Shown here in pieces: positions 21,687 through 29,913 of a stretch of 64,000 bases of DNA. Position 1 is the stretch's first letter. Each line of letters starts with the position of its first letter. A program made the position numbers and the translations under genes. Source of the stretch: Pimelobacter sp. (GTDB lineage: Bacteria; Actinomycetota; Actinomycetes; Propionibacteriales; Nocardioidaceae); contig NZZG01000084.1 of assembly GCA_002698575.1 (NCBI GenBank), positions 1 to 64,000 on the forward strand. The letters are read 5' to 3'. Under the pieces are notes generated by a model. It was not told where the DNA came from. It made no database searches and saw nothing but the letters and a program-made list of their open reading frames with translations.

Positions 21687-24608
21687 ATGGGGTCGGACAA
21701 CCGCCACAAGCACGTCAAGGGAGCCCGCGCGGCCACGGGTCGCTGGGGAGCACGTGGGGGGGTCGCCCTGCTGGCGCTGTTCCTGCTGGCCACGGCGACC
21801 ATCACGGGCTCTGCCTCGGCGACCGCCGGGCGGGCGCCGCTGGGCCTGTCCGCGGCCGACGACGACCCGCAGCGCGTCCTGCAGTCGGTGTCGGTCGGGG
21901 TGGGACCGGACGGGAGCATCACCGGCATCGACTCCACGAGCATCAGCAAGACCGACTCCTCGGACCTGACGACCGACGACGAGACGTTCGACCCCGCGTC
22001 GGTGGCCGGTGACCTCCCGGTGCGGATCCTGACGTCGTACCGCCTGGGCGACCGCTCGGGCACCGACCTCAGCGAGATCGTCGGCGAGAGCGGTCGGGTG
22101 GAGATCGAGGTGGTCGTCCAGAACACCACGGTGCGTCCGCAGAAGCTCACCTACGACGTCGACTCCACCGAGCGCAGCCAGTTCGCCCTCGTCGGCGCCC
22201 CGCTGACGGTCGTGGCGACCGCCGACCTCGGCGACAACGGCCTGACCCGGGTGGTGACCGACGACGGTGGCAACGCCGCCTCCGAGGCGGCGACCAACGG
22301 CGTGCTGAGCCGCGGCGAGGACAACAGGGTCAAGGTGCAGTGGGCGAGCCTGCTCGCCCCACCGCGACTGAGCCCGAGCGCGACGTTCCGCCTGGTGCAG
22401 GAGACCGAGGGCTTCGAGGTCCCCACGTTCGACGTCAACGTCCAGCCCGGGCTGGTCACCGACACCTCGGTGCAGAACCTCCTCGAGTCCGCCTTCTCCG
22501 ACGAGGCCGGCAGCACGCTGCGGCTCGAGGGCCGCACGATCGCGCTCATCGGCCAGGTGACCGGGGCGCTCGAGGTCGCCTCCAACGGGCTCTCCGACAT
22601 CGAGCAGCTGCTCGACACCTCGGCGCGCACGATCGGGCAGCGCACGATCACCGACCTGACCGGCAGCTCCGACCGGATCACCACCGAGCTCAGCGGGCTC
22701 GCCAAGGACCTCGGCACCCTCAACGACGACATCGACTCCCAGCTCAAGACCACGCAGTCCTCGACGCTGAGCCAGCTGGAGAACACCGTCGAGGCGATCA
22801 AGAAGCGCCTCGGTGACCCGACCTCGACCCCCGAGCCGAAGCCGATCAAGGTCACCGACTGCGCGTTCGACTTCACCGACAGACTCTTCGGCTCCGACGC
22901 CACCGTCTTCGCCCAGCTGCTGCGGGTCAAGGCCCAGCTGACCGCGATCGGCGGAGCCTCGCAGAAGTGCGCCGGGCTGCTGGCCGAGGACCTGCGCGAG
23001 GCGATCGGCTCCACCGATCCCGACTACGAGTGCGCTCCGGCCTCCGAGGCCCTGATCTGCGCCCTGGGCCAGACCAGCCAGAGCATCAGCCAGAAGGCCG
23101 TCGACCTCTCCACGGTCGGCACGAACGTCGCCGACCGCTTCGAGGCCGAGCGCCTCCTGGACGTCCGCTCGGGGGTCGACGACCTCAACGAGACCGTCGA
23201 CGGCCTGCAGGACACCGCACGGAACCTCGCCAACGGCAGCTCCTCGCTCGACCCGTTCCTCGAGCGTCTCGGGGAGCTGCAGGCGGGGCTGACCGACCTG
23301 CAGGCGGCCCTGCAGCCGGGCTCGTCCAACGGCATCCCTGCCCAGCTCGCGGCGATCAACACCCAGGCGCGCATCGCCCAGGGTGCCCTCGGCTCCGGCG
23401 CCGGTGGTGGCTCGGTGAGCCAGCAGGCCCAGGACGCTGCCGCGCGGGCGTGCGACATCGCCGATCCCGTGCCGGCCGCCCCACGCCCGGTCGACGAAGC
23501 AGGCGCCACGGAGCAGACCGACCCCCCGCCCACGCCGACCGTCGACCTGCGCGAGGAGGTCAGCGCGCTCCTGGTCGGGCGCACCTGCGCCGGCGGCAAC
23601 ACCGACGTCCCGAGCGGGTACGGCGGCCTCTCGGTCGCCGAGCGGGCCGAGTCGGCGCTCGGTGCGATCAACGAGATGATCGACCTCTCCGACCTCTCCG
23701 ACCCCGCCAACCCGGTCAACCAGCAGCTCAGTGACCTGCGGCTGTCGGTCGGTGACCTGCTCACCCTGGTGATCGGTCTGATCACCGACGACGGTGCGGG
23801 TCTCAAGGGCCGCGTCAAGCAGCTCGCCGAGCGCCTCGACGCCCTCGGCGTCGGCCTCGACACGCTGCCGAGCGGTACGGCGTGCCCCGCGGACACCGAG
23901 GACGACGAGGACGCGCTGACCGCGCTCAACCGATCCTTCGGCCGGCTCTACTGCAAGCAGGTCGGGCTGGAGAGCTACATCGCCAACCAGTTCAGCAACG
24001 CCGGCACCGTCCTCGGCGACGTGCAGCAGGACCTGGCGGACGGCCAGGAGGACGCCGACTCGGCTCGGCAGTCTGCCCAGGACACCGTGGACGACACCAC
24101 CGAGCAGCTGAGCAAGCGCCTGGACAAGGCCGGCAACGCGCTGCGGAGCAAGGGTGCCAAGGAGATCGCCGCGCAACGGCGTCGTCTGGACACCGAGGTC
24201 AAGACGGTCACCCAGCTGCTCAGCGACAACATCAAGAGCGCGGTGTCGCTCATCGACAGCCGCGTGCGTACCGCCAACGGCAACCTCGGGGAGTCGCAGC
24301 AGCGTCTGGTGAGCGACCTGGCCCGCGTGCTGACCGACATCGGCAGCCGCGACGGCTCCGGGCTGCTCGGAGCCCTGGCCAGCGGCGCGAGCGAGACGAG
24401 CCTGGCCAACGAGTCGATCGTGCGCGTCAGCAACACCGCCAGTGCGTTCCGCAACCTGCGCAGCGCAGCCATGGAGGACACCCTCCTCCAGCAGGCCCAG
24501 CTCGCGCGCTCCTTGGAGCTGCAGCAGGAGCTGCCCGCCTTCGGTCTCGAGCTGCCCGCGGGCAGCCGGTACGTGTCGGTCTTCTCCTTCCACGTGGGTC
24601 AGCGGTGA
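21687..24608 (+). CDS. Secreted long coiled-coil protein (first gene of a sensing cassette)
   Basis: The 973-aa protein has one N-terminal hydrophobic signal (VALLALFLLATATITGSASA). A beta-rich domain (about 60-270) follows, resembling the soluble start of YhgE/Pip-type proteins. After this, a very long helical region continues to the end, with heptads and regular Leu/Asp/Thr spacing (IEQLLDTSARTIGQRTITDL, TDLTGSSDRITTELSGLAKDL). Cysteines occur in pairs (TDCAF, KCAG, YECAP, LICALG), suggesting disulfide-linked hairpins outside the cell. YhgE-type C-terminal membrane helices are absent. GTG 21681 is an alternative start. Its stop overlaps the lipoprotein start (GTGA), so the two are coupled. 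The function is unknown; a rod-like envelope scaffold is a guess. Confidence 0.7.
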   Translation: MGSDNRHKHVKGARAATGRWGARGGVALLALFLLATATITGSASATAGRAPLGLSAADDDPQRVLQSVSVGVGPDGSITGIDSTSISKTDSSDLTTDDETFDPASVAGDLPVRILTSYRLGDRSGTDLSEIVGESGRVEIEVVVQNTTVRPQKLTYDVDSTERSQFALVGAPLTVVATADLGDNGLTRVVTDDGGNAASEAATNGVLSRGEDNRVKVQWASLLAPPRLSPSATFRLVQETEGFEVPTFDVNVQPGLVTDTSVQNLLESAFSDEAGSTLRLEGRTIALIGQVTGALEVASNGLSDIEQLLDTSARTIGQRTITDLTGSSDRITTELSGLAKDLGTLNDDIDSQLKTTQSSTLSQLENTVEAIKKRLGDPTSTPEPKPIKVTDCAFDFTDRLFGSDATVFAQLLRVKAQLTAIGGASQKCAGLLAEDLREAIGSTDPDYECAPASEALICALGQTSQSISQKAVDLSTVGTNVADRFEAERLLDVRSGVDDLNETVDGLQDTARNLANGSSSLDPFLERLGELQAGLTDLQAALQPGSSNGIPAQLAAINTQARIAQGALGSGAGGGSVSQQAQDAAARACDIADPVPAAPRPVDEAGATEQTDPPPTPTVDLREEVSALLVGRTCAGGNTDVPSGYGGLSVAERAESALGAINEMIDLSDLSDPANPVNQQLSDLRLSVGDLLTLVIGLITDDGAGLKGRVKQLAERLDALGVGLDTLPSGTACPADTEDDEDALTALNRSFGRLYCKQVGLESYIANQFSNAGTVLGDVQQDLADGQEDADSARQSAQDTVDDTTEQLSKRLDKAGNALRSKGAKEIAAQRRRLDTEVKTVTQLLSDNIKSAVSLIDSRVRTANGNLGESQQRLVSDLARVLTDIGSRDGSGLLGALASGASETSLANESIVRVSNTASAFRNLRSAAMEDTLLQQAQLARSLELQQELPAFGLELPAGSRYVSVFSFHVGQR

Positions 24609-25927
24609 CGCGGGCCCGGCGACGCGACGCGACCAGGAGCGCCCGGGGACGACTCGTCGTGGCCGTGAGCGTCGCGGGCCTGGCCCTCGCGGGTTGCTCG
24701 GGCTCCGACGACGAGCCCGGCGTCGGCGGGCCGGGTGACGGCTCGGCGATCTCCCCCCAGCCGGTGGGCGTCGCCAACGCCGGCACCGCGCAGGCTCCGC
24801 TGCGGATCGGGGTCGTGGTCTCGCTGACCTCGGATCCGGGTCAGGGCCAGGACTGGCTCGACGGGGCGGAGGGTGCCCGCGTCGCCGAATACCGCCTCGA
24901 CCAGGGCGGCGGTGCCGTGGACCTGGAGGTGCTCGACGACCAGGGCACGGCCAACGGCGCCATCACCGCGGTCGAGCAGCTCGTGGAGTCCGGGGTCGCC
25001 GGCATCGTGCTGGCCACCTCCGGCGACCACGTCCAAGGAGCGCTGGAGTCCTCGGCGGCCTCCGAGACGGCCGTGCTGCTGCCCTACTACCGGGGTCCGG
25101 GCGAGCTGCCCGCCAACGCGTTCCGGACCGCGCCGACCCAGGGCGACGTCGACACCGCGTTGCTCGCCGCGCTCGGTGAGCAGGGTCTCGACAAGCCCTT
25201 CGTGCTGACCGCCGACGGTCTCTCGGCCGACGGTGTCGGCTCCGCCGATGCGCTGGCCTACCGCGGGAACAACGTCGAGAAGCTCGCCCGTCGGATCACC
25301 GTCGCGCGCGCCAACGGCAGGATCGACTCGGTCGTCATCGCCGCGGCGGCGGCGACCCAGGCCGAGATCGTCAGCGCCCTGCGCGGCCGGTTGGAGGACC
25401 TGCCGATCGTGCTCACGCCCGAGGCCCAGACCCCGACCTTCGCCGCGACGCTGGACACCTCCGCGGGGACCATCGCCTCGCGCTTCGCCAGCGCCGGGGT
25501 GGATGCCTCCGACGCGACCACGATGACCAGCAGCGCGGCCGCGGACGCCGTGGCCGCCTACTTCGCCGCGCTCCGCCTCGCCGCCGGTGACGACGAGGTC
25601 ACCGACCTCTTCGGGGACGGGGCCTTCGTCGACGCCGCCGGGGAGGCCGACATCGCGAGTCATGACGCCGTGATCGCGGTCGCCGCGGCCGCGGCCGCAG
25701 CGGGATCGCTCGAGCCCGCGGACGTGCTCGGGTCGCTCGACGGGCTGACGGTCTCGGCCGGGGACGGCCTCGCCGGCCCCGACCTCGACTTCTCGGACTC
25801 CGACACGCTGGCCGGCTCCGCCGTCGTACCGTTGCTCGCGACGGTGCAGGATCCGGGTGTGCGACCGCCGGTCGCCGACGGTGACGCGCGGCTGTTCTGG
25901 TTCGCGCTCGACACCGGGTCCAGCTGA
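24605..25927 (+). CDS. Periplasmic-binding-fold lipoprotein (ABC substrate-binding type)
   Basis: The 440-aa protein has a lipoprotein signal (LVVAVSVAGLALAGC) with lipid attachment at the Cys. A type I periplasmic-binding domain like those of branched-chain amino acid receptors follows: RIGVVVSLTSDPGQGQDWLD opens the fold, with ALAYRGNNVEKLARRITVA and GVDASDATTMTSS later. No permease or ATPase gene is nearby, so it probably serves as a ligand sensor and not a transporter part. It starts within the stop of the coiled-coil gene and is 29 nt upstream of a transmembrane kinase gene, which could receive its signal. The ligand is unknown. Confidence 0.82.
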   Translation: MTRARRRDATRSARGRLVVAVSVAGLALAGCSGSDDEPGVGGPGDGSAISPQPVGVANAGTAQAPLRIGVVVSLTSDPGQGQDWLDGAEGARVAEYRLDQGGGAVDLEVLDDQGTANGAITAVEQLVESGVAGIVLATSGDHVQGALESSAASETAVLLPYYRGPGELPANAFRTAPTQGDVDTALLAALGEQGLDKPFVLTADGLSADGVGSADALAYRGNNVEKLARRITVARANGRIDSVVIAAAAATQAEIVSALRGRLEDLPIVLTPEAQTPTFAATLDTSAGTIASRFASAGVDASDATTMTSSAAADAVAAYFAALRLAAGDDEVTDLFGDGAFVDAAGEADIASHDAVIAVAAAAAAAGSLEPADVLGSLDGLTVSAGDGLAGPDLDFSDSDTLAGSAVVPLLATVQDPGVRPPVADGDARLFWFALDTGSS

Positions 25928-25956
25928 CGGTCGAGGTCGCCTGAAAGAGGTGTTGC

Positions 25957-28002
25957 GTGGAGGGCCCCAACGCACTGGGGAGCCGCTACGAGCTCGAGGA
26001 GAAGCTCGGGGTCGGCGCCATGGGCGAGGTCTGGCGCGCCCTGGACCGACGTAGCGGCCAGCGCGTGGCCGCGAAGGTGCTGCGGGCCGAGTTCGCCCGC
26101 GACACCGACATCGTCACCCGCTTCATCCAGGAGCGCTCCATCCTGATGGGGCTGACCCACCCCAACATCGTCCGCGTCCGCGACCTGGTCGTGGAGGGCG
26201 AACGCCTTGCCATCGTGATGGACCTCGTCGAGGGCGGCGACCTGCGGCACCACCTGAGGGAGCACGGTCCCATCGCCGCCGACCACGCGGTGCCGCTGGC
26301 CTGCGTGGTCCTCGATGCCCTCGACTCCGCGCACCAGTCCGGGTGCCTGCACCGCGACGTCAAGCCCGACAACGTGCTGCTCGTCGACGGTGACGTCGCC
26401 AAGCCCCAGAACCTCCGCCTCTCCGACTTCAGCATCGCCCGGCTCGCGCACGACTCGACCGTGCAGTCCACCGGTCTGCTCGGCACCCCCAACTACATGC
26501 CGCCGGAGCTGTTCCGGGTGGGCCAGTTCAGCGCGGCCTCCGACGTCTACGCCACGGGGATCCTGCTCTACGAGATGCTCGGGGGTCGCACCCCGTTCGC
26601 CGGCTCCGGAACGGCCCACACCATGGGCAACCGACACGTCTCGTCCCTGCCTCCCCGCCTGCCCGTCTCGGAGCCGTTGTGGGCCGCGATCGAGCAGATG
26701 CTGGCCAAGGACCCGCGCGACCGGTTGCGGGCAGGTGCGACGGCGCGCCTGCTGCGCGGGCTGCCCAGCGACGCCCTGGGCGCCGACCCGCTCCCGCTCC
26801 AGCCCGTGCCGCAGGTGTGGGAGGACGTCGCCCAGACGGTCGTCCGGCGTCCCGCGCCCGACCCGGGTGACCCGGCGGAGTCGTCGGAGTCGTCGGAGCC
26901 GTCGGGCCGGTCGGGGGACGCCGGCGACCTCAGGCGTGTCTCCGCAGCGCAGCCGACCTGGCCGCAAGGAGCACCGGGCACGGATCCCGGCCCCGGGTCG
27001 GCGGCACGGACCACCGAGGGCGGACCCGAGCGCCCGAGTCCCGCGGCGACGCACGCGCGCCGGCGGGCGAGCGCGCCCACGCGGCCGCGCTGGATCCCGT
27101 GGGTGGCCATCGCGGCGGCCCTGGTCCTGCTCGGGGTCGGTGGCATCGCCTGGGCCACCGCACGGGGCGGGGACACGCCCATCGAGGACCCCACCGACGA
27201 CCCGGTCGTCCGAGGAGGGGGTGCTGCTGCGACCGCCCAGCTCACCGACACCACCTTGCCCCTCGGGCTGACGGTCTCGCGCTCGGCCAGCTACGACCCG
27301 GTGGACGGGTCCATCGACCTGACCATCGCCTACTCCGCCTCGACCGCCCCCCTGACCGGCCCGTTCCTCGAGGTCTTCCCCCCGGCTGCCGACGGGTCGG
27401 GCTGCCCGCTGGCCGCGTGGGAGGGCCGCCAGCAGCAGCGCGCGTCCACCACGTCCTCGGGGGTGCGCAGCGAGTGCGCCGCCTATGTCGTCGACGTCCC
27501 GGCGCTGCCCGCCCAGGGACGCCAGGAGGTCGGCGTCGTCGTCTCGGGAGCCGGGCTCGACATGGCGGAGGACCCCGGCGCCCTGCAGGACTGGCTGCAG
27601 GACGTGTCCGCGGCCACCACCCTGGCCCTGGCGGGAGAGAGCGTGCGCGACGACCAGTTCCCCGCCCAGCGGGTGACCGGGGTGTGGCTCGAGGCCTCGC
27701 CGTTCAGCGTGCGGCTGCGCGAGGAGATCCGGGTCGAGGTCGGTCCGCAGTTCGTGACCGGGGAACGGGGACCCGCCTTCTTCGACAGCTTCACGACCTC
27801 GGGTGCCCCGTCGGGCTTCCTCCGACAGATCGCGGGCGGGTACGACGGCATCCGGCTGAGCGCGTGCCCGGCGGTCAAGATCACCGCGCAGAACCAGGTC
27901 AGCGGCCTGGTGGGCGGGGGACGCAGCTGCGCGATCGAGGTCGAGGTCGGCAAGCTCCTCGTCGCCGAGGACACGGTGAGAGTCACCGGCGCCGGCAGCT
28001 GA
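25957..28002 (+). CDS. Transmembrane Ser/Thr protein kinase with DFS in place of DFG
   Basis: The 681-aa protein has a Hanks-type kinase domain at residues 10-270: Gly loop LGVGAMGEVW, lysine in VAAKVL (K40), catalytic loop HRDVKPDN (132-139) and APE-like MPPE. The magnesium-binding motif reads DFS (157-159) where DFG is normal, so activation-loop behaviour may differ. A Pro/Ser-rich juxtamembrane part (about 295-378) precedes one helix (379-401). The 280-residue external domain has no PASTA repeats. It is beta-rich with Cys pairs (GSGCPLAAW, SECAAYVV, LSACPAVK, RSCAIEV). The start GTG 25957 has an AAAGAGG ribosome site. Its position after the lipoprotein suggests it reads an envelope ligand. 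Confidence 0.9.
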   Translation: MEGPNALGSRYELEEKLGVGAMGEVWRALDRRSGQRVAAKVLRAEFARDTDIVTRFIQERSILMGLTHPNIVRVRDLVVEGERLAIVMDLVEGGDLRHHLREHGPIAADHAVPLACVVLDALDSAHQSGCLHRDVKPDNVLLVDGDVAKPQNLRLSDFSIARLAHDSTVQSTGLLGTPNYMPPELFRVGQFSAASDVYATGILLYEMLGGRTPFAGSGTAHTMGNRHVSSLPPRLPVSEPLWAAIEQMLAKDPRDRLRAGATARLLRGLPSDALGADPLPLQPVPQVWEDVAQTVVRRPAPDPGDPAESSESSEPSGRSGDAGDLRRVSAAQPTWPQGAPGTDPGPGSAARTTEGGPERPSPAATHARRRASAPTRPRWIPWVAIAAALVLLGVGGIAWATARGGDTPIEDPTDDPVVRGGGAAATAQLTDTTLPLGLTVSRSASYDPVDGSIDLTIAYSASTAPLTGPFLEVFPPAADGSGCPLAAWEGRQQQRASTTSSGVRSECAAYVVDVPALPAQGRQEVGVVVSGAGLDMAEDPGALQDWLQDVSAATTLALAGESVRDDQFPAQRVTGVWLEASPFSVRLREEIRVEVGPQFVTGERGPAFFDSFTTSGAPSGFLRQIAGGYDGIRLSACPAVKITAQNQVSGLVGGGRSCAIEVEVGKLLVAEDTVRVTGAGS

Positions 28003-28057
28003 CGAGCCCGCCGCACGCGTCAACCCGGGCGCACCAGCGCACCGTCGCGTCCAGCGA

Positions 28058-28087
28058 TTCGCGCTGCGTGGCCAGGCCGTCTAGGAT
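28058..28087 (+). promoter_or_regulatory. Probable rplY promoter
   Basis: TTCGCG (28058-28063) and TAGGAT (28082-28087) are separated by 18 nt. The -10 is good and the -35 moderate. The transcript would carry a structured leader of about 145 nt before rplY. Confidence 0.4.
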
Positions 28088-28107
28088 CGCCAGGTTGCCT
28101 CGGCGAG

Positions 28108-28180
28108 GGAGCGGTTGCTCCGTGATCGACAGGGCCGGCTGACCAGTACGTGTGGACGCCGCGCTGTCGCGCGGCGTTCT
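28108..28180 (+). ncRNA. Structured 5' leader of rplY with attenuator-like hairpin
   Basis: Two perfect hairpins lie between the promoter and the gene. The first is GGAGC-GGTT-GCTCC (28108-28121). The second is an 11-bp stem, ACGCCGCGCTG-region, at 28156-28177 (ACGCCGCGC, TGTC loop, GCGCGGCGT), directly followed by TTCTGTGTTT. The second looks like an intrinsic terminator located about 60 nt before the start codon, so it could act as an attenuator. Unrelated L25 leaders are known in gammaproteobacteria; none that I can name matches this one. Confidence 0.45.
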
Positions 28181-28237
28181 GTGTTTCCGCCGGTGGCCCC
28201 ATGCCGTTGACGAGCACAACCCACGAGGAGACACACC

Positions 28238-28894
28238 ATGGCTGCCGAGAAGATCCAGGCCGAGACCCGCACCGAGTTCGGCAAGGGCGCCGCGCGCCGG
28301 ATCCGACGCGACGACAAGGTGCCCGCCGTGGTCTACGGCCACGGCAAGGAGCCGCTCCACCTGACCCTGCCGGGTCACGACACGATGATGGCCCTCAAGC
28401 ACGGTGGCGCCAACGCCCTGCTCGACCTGGACATCGACGGATCCTCGCAGCTCGCCCTGACCAAGCAGATCCAGATCGACCCGATCCGCCGCACGCTCGA
28501 GCACATCGACTTCGTGGCCGTCACCAAGGGCGAGAAGGTCACCGTCGAGGTCCCCGTGCACCTCAACGGCGATGCCGCCCGCGACACCCTGGTCGTCGTG
28601 GGCACCTCGACGATCCAGCTCGAGGCCGAGGCGACCAACATCCCCGAGTACGTCGAGGTCTCGATCGAGGGCCTCGAGGCCGGCACCCAGATCCTCGCCT
28701 CCGACCTCACGCTCCTCGAGGGCTCGGTCCTGCTCCTGGACCCCGAGACCCTGATCGTCAACGTGACCGAGCAGGTCAGTGCCGAGGAGCTCGAGGCCGA
28801 GCTCGAGTCCGCCGAGGCCGAGGCCGGCATCGAGCGCGACGAGTCCGACGAGGAGTCCGGCGAGGGCGAGAGCGCCGAGACCCCCGACGAGTGA
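28238..28894 (+). CDS. rplY: 50S ribosomal protein L25 / general stress protein Ctc
   Basis: The 218-aa protein binds 5S rRNA in the large ribosomal subunit. The N-terminal L25 domain (AETRTEFGKGAARRIRRDDKV, residues 6-26, then VVYGHGKEPLHL) is followed by the longer TL5/CTC beta domain (residues 90-190) and an acidic tail of about 30 residues rich in Glu/Ser/Asp. GAGGAG precedes ATG 28238 correctly. The gene is followed after 73 nt by pth as in most actinobacteria. Its leader contains a terminator-like hairpin. Confidence 0.96.
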   Translation: MAAEKIQAETRTEFGKGAARRIRRDDKVPAVVYGHGKEPLHLTLPGHDTMMALKHGGANALLDLDIDGSSQLALTKQIQIDPIRRTLEHIDFVAVTKGEKVTVEVPVHLNGDAARDTLVVVGTSTIQLEAEATNIPEYVEVSIEGLEAGTQILASDLTLLEGSVLLLDPETLIVNVTEQVSAEELEAELESAEAEAGIERDESDEESGEGESAETPDE

Positions 28895-28967
28895 TCGGGT
28901 CGTGATCGGCGCGCGGCTCAGGTGGTTCCTGGGCCGCCTGGTCTCACCCGTTCACGAGGAGCAGGAC

Positions 28968-29561
28968 ATGACCGCTGGTGAGGTGTGGCTCGTCGTCGGC
29001 CTCGGCAACCCCGGGCCGGCGTACGCCGGTCACCGACACAACATCGGCTACCTGGTGACCGACGAGCTGGCCCGACGCCTGGGGTCGGGCTGGCGCGCGC
29101 ACAAGAGCGGCCGCGCGGAGGTCGTCGAGGGACGCCTGGGGGCGCCGGGCTCGGACGGCCCGAGGATCGTCCTCGCGCGGCCGCGCTCGTTCATGAACGA
29201 GGTCGGCGGTCCCACCAAGGCGCTCGCCAGCTTCTACAAGGTCGACCCCGACCGGATCGTGGCGATCCACGACGAGCTCGACATCGGCTTCGGCACGCTG
29301 CGCGTCAAGCTGGGCGGCGGGGACAACGGCCACAACGGGCTCAAGTCCCTGCGCTCGTCGTTCGGGACCGGCGACTTCTACCGGGTGCGGGCCGGCATCG
29401 GCCGCCCTCCCGGTCGGCAGGAGGTCGCCGACTTCGTGCTGTCCAACTACTCCTCGACCGAGCGCAAGGAGCTGCCGTTCCAGGTGGACACGGCAGCCGA
29501 TGCCGTCGAGAGCCTGATCGAGCAGGGACTGGCCCGCACGCAGGGTGCCTTCAACAGCTGA
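28968..29561 (+). CDS. pth: Peptidyl-tRNA hydrolase
   Basis: The 197-aa enzyme releases peptides from prematurely dissociated peptidyl-tRNA. The family signatures are GLGNPGPAYAGHRHNIGY (catalytic His in RHNIG), FMNEVGG, the catalytic-network Asp in IHDELDIGFG and GDNGHNGLKSL. ATG 28968 is preferred because GAGGAG sits about 7 nt before it. It is the last gene of the rplY-pth pair. The repeat array downstream starts within 10 nt of its stop codon. Confidence 0.97.
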   Translation: MTAGEVWLVVGLGNPGPAYAGHRHNIGYLVTDELARRLGSGWRAHKSGRAEVVEGRLGAPGSDGPRIVLARPRSFMNEVGGPTKALASFYKVDPDRIVAIHDELDIGFGTLRVKLGGGDNGHNGLKSLRSSFGTGDFYRVRAGIGRPPGRQEVADFVLSNYSSTERKELPFQVDTAADAVESLIEQGLARTQGAFNS

Positions 29562-29570
29562 CCGGTGACG

Positions 29571-29669
29571 GTAACGGCTCGGTGACGCGGCTCGTGAAGG
29601 GCCCGTGAGGTCGCCGCGAGCACGTGTGAAGGGACCGTGAAGACCCCGTGAGGGCTCCGTGCGAGCGCC
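29571..29669 (+). promoter_or_regulatory. Array of nine 11-bp direct repeats, PHO-box-like
   Basis: Units with the core GTRANG begin at 29571, 29582, 29594, 29605, 29626, 29637 and 29648, with weaker units GCGAGC at 29616 and GTGCGAG at 29659. Spacings are 11, 12, 11, 11, 10, 11, 11 and 11 nt, so all cores face one side of the helix. On the reverse strand the core reads TTCAC or CTCAC. Streptomyces PhoP boxes are 11-nt direct repeats with a TTCAC-type core, and MtrA sites use GTAACG repeats, so an OmpR/PhoB-class response regulator is the likely binder. Confidence 0.6.
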
Positions 29670-29804
29670 GGGAAACGGTCTGGACCGGGTACGGGCGGTG
29701 CACGTCGGCTCCACACGAAATCCACACCCGAGCAACGCCGGGGCAACAGGAGCCTCAGTGCTACCAAGGCTGCGCCACGGTCTCTCCAGAAGGCCCGTTC
29801 GGGC

Positions 29805-29833
29805 ATGACACCTTGGTCCGTCCTGACTAGGGT
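29805..29833 (+). promoter_or_regulatory. Promoter of the exopolysaccharide operon
   Basis: ATGACA (29805-29810), a 17-nt spacer and TAGGGT (29828-29833) form the best sigma-70-type promoter in the window. It would give a leader of about 75 nt before GTG 29914. Confidence 0.6.
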
Positions 29834-29913
29834 TTCGGTATCCCACCGGGCTATCGACTCGGTCCGGCGGGTGTCCGTGGGGGACTGGGTCGACAGCTGG
29901 GGGGCTGATTTCT

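Larger units (their letters stand above)
29562..29913 (+). other. 352-nt non-coding region upstream of the exopolysaccharide locus
   Basis: No gene is apparent. From left to right it holds the 11-bp repeat array (29571-29669), about 135 nt without clear structure, a good promoter (29805-29833) and an 80-nt GC-rich leader ending with a GGGGGG ribosome-site-like run before GTG 29914. Confidence 0.7.

Noticed and set aside
21525..24593. Long reverse-strand reading frame antisense to the coiled-coil gene
   Set aside because: Composition is typical of an antisense shadow of a Leu/Asp/Thr-rich helical protein; no start signal or motif.
24605..25927. Complete ABC transporter
   Set aside because: Only the binding protein is present; no permease or ATPase gene lies nearby.
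29840..29913. Riboswitch in the exopolysaccharide leader
   Set aside because: The leader is GC-rich with possible short hairpins, but I could not match it to a cyclic-di-GMP or other known aptamer.
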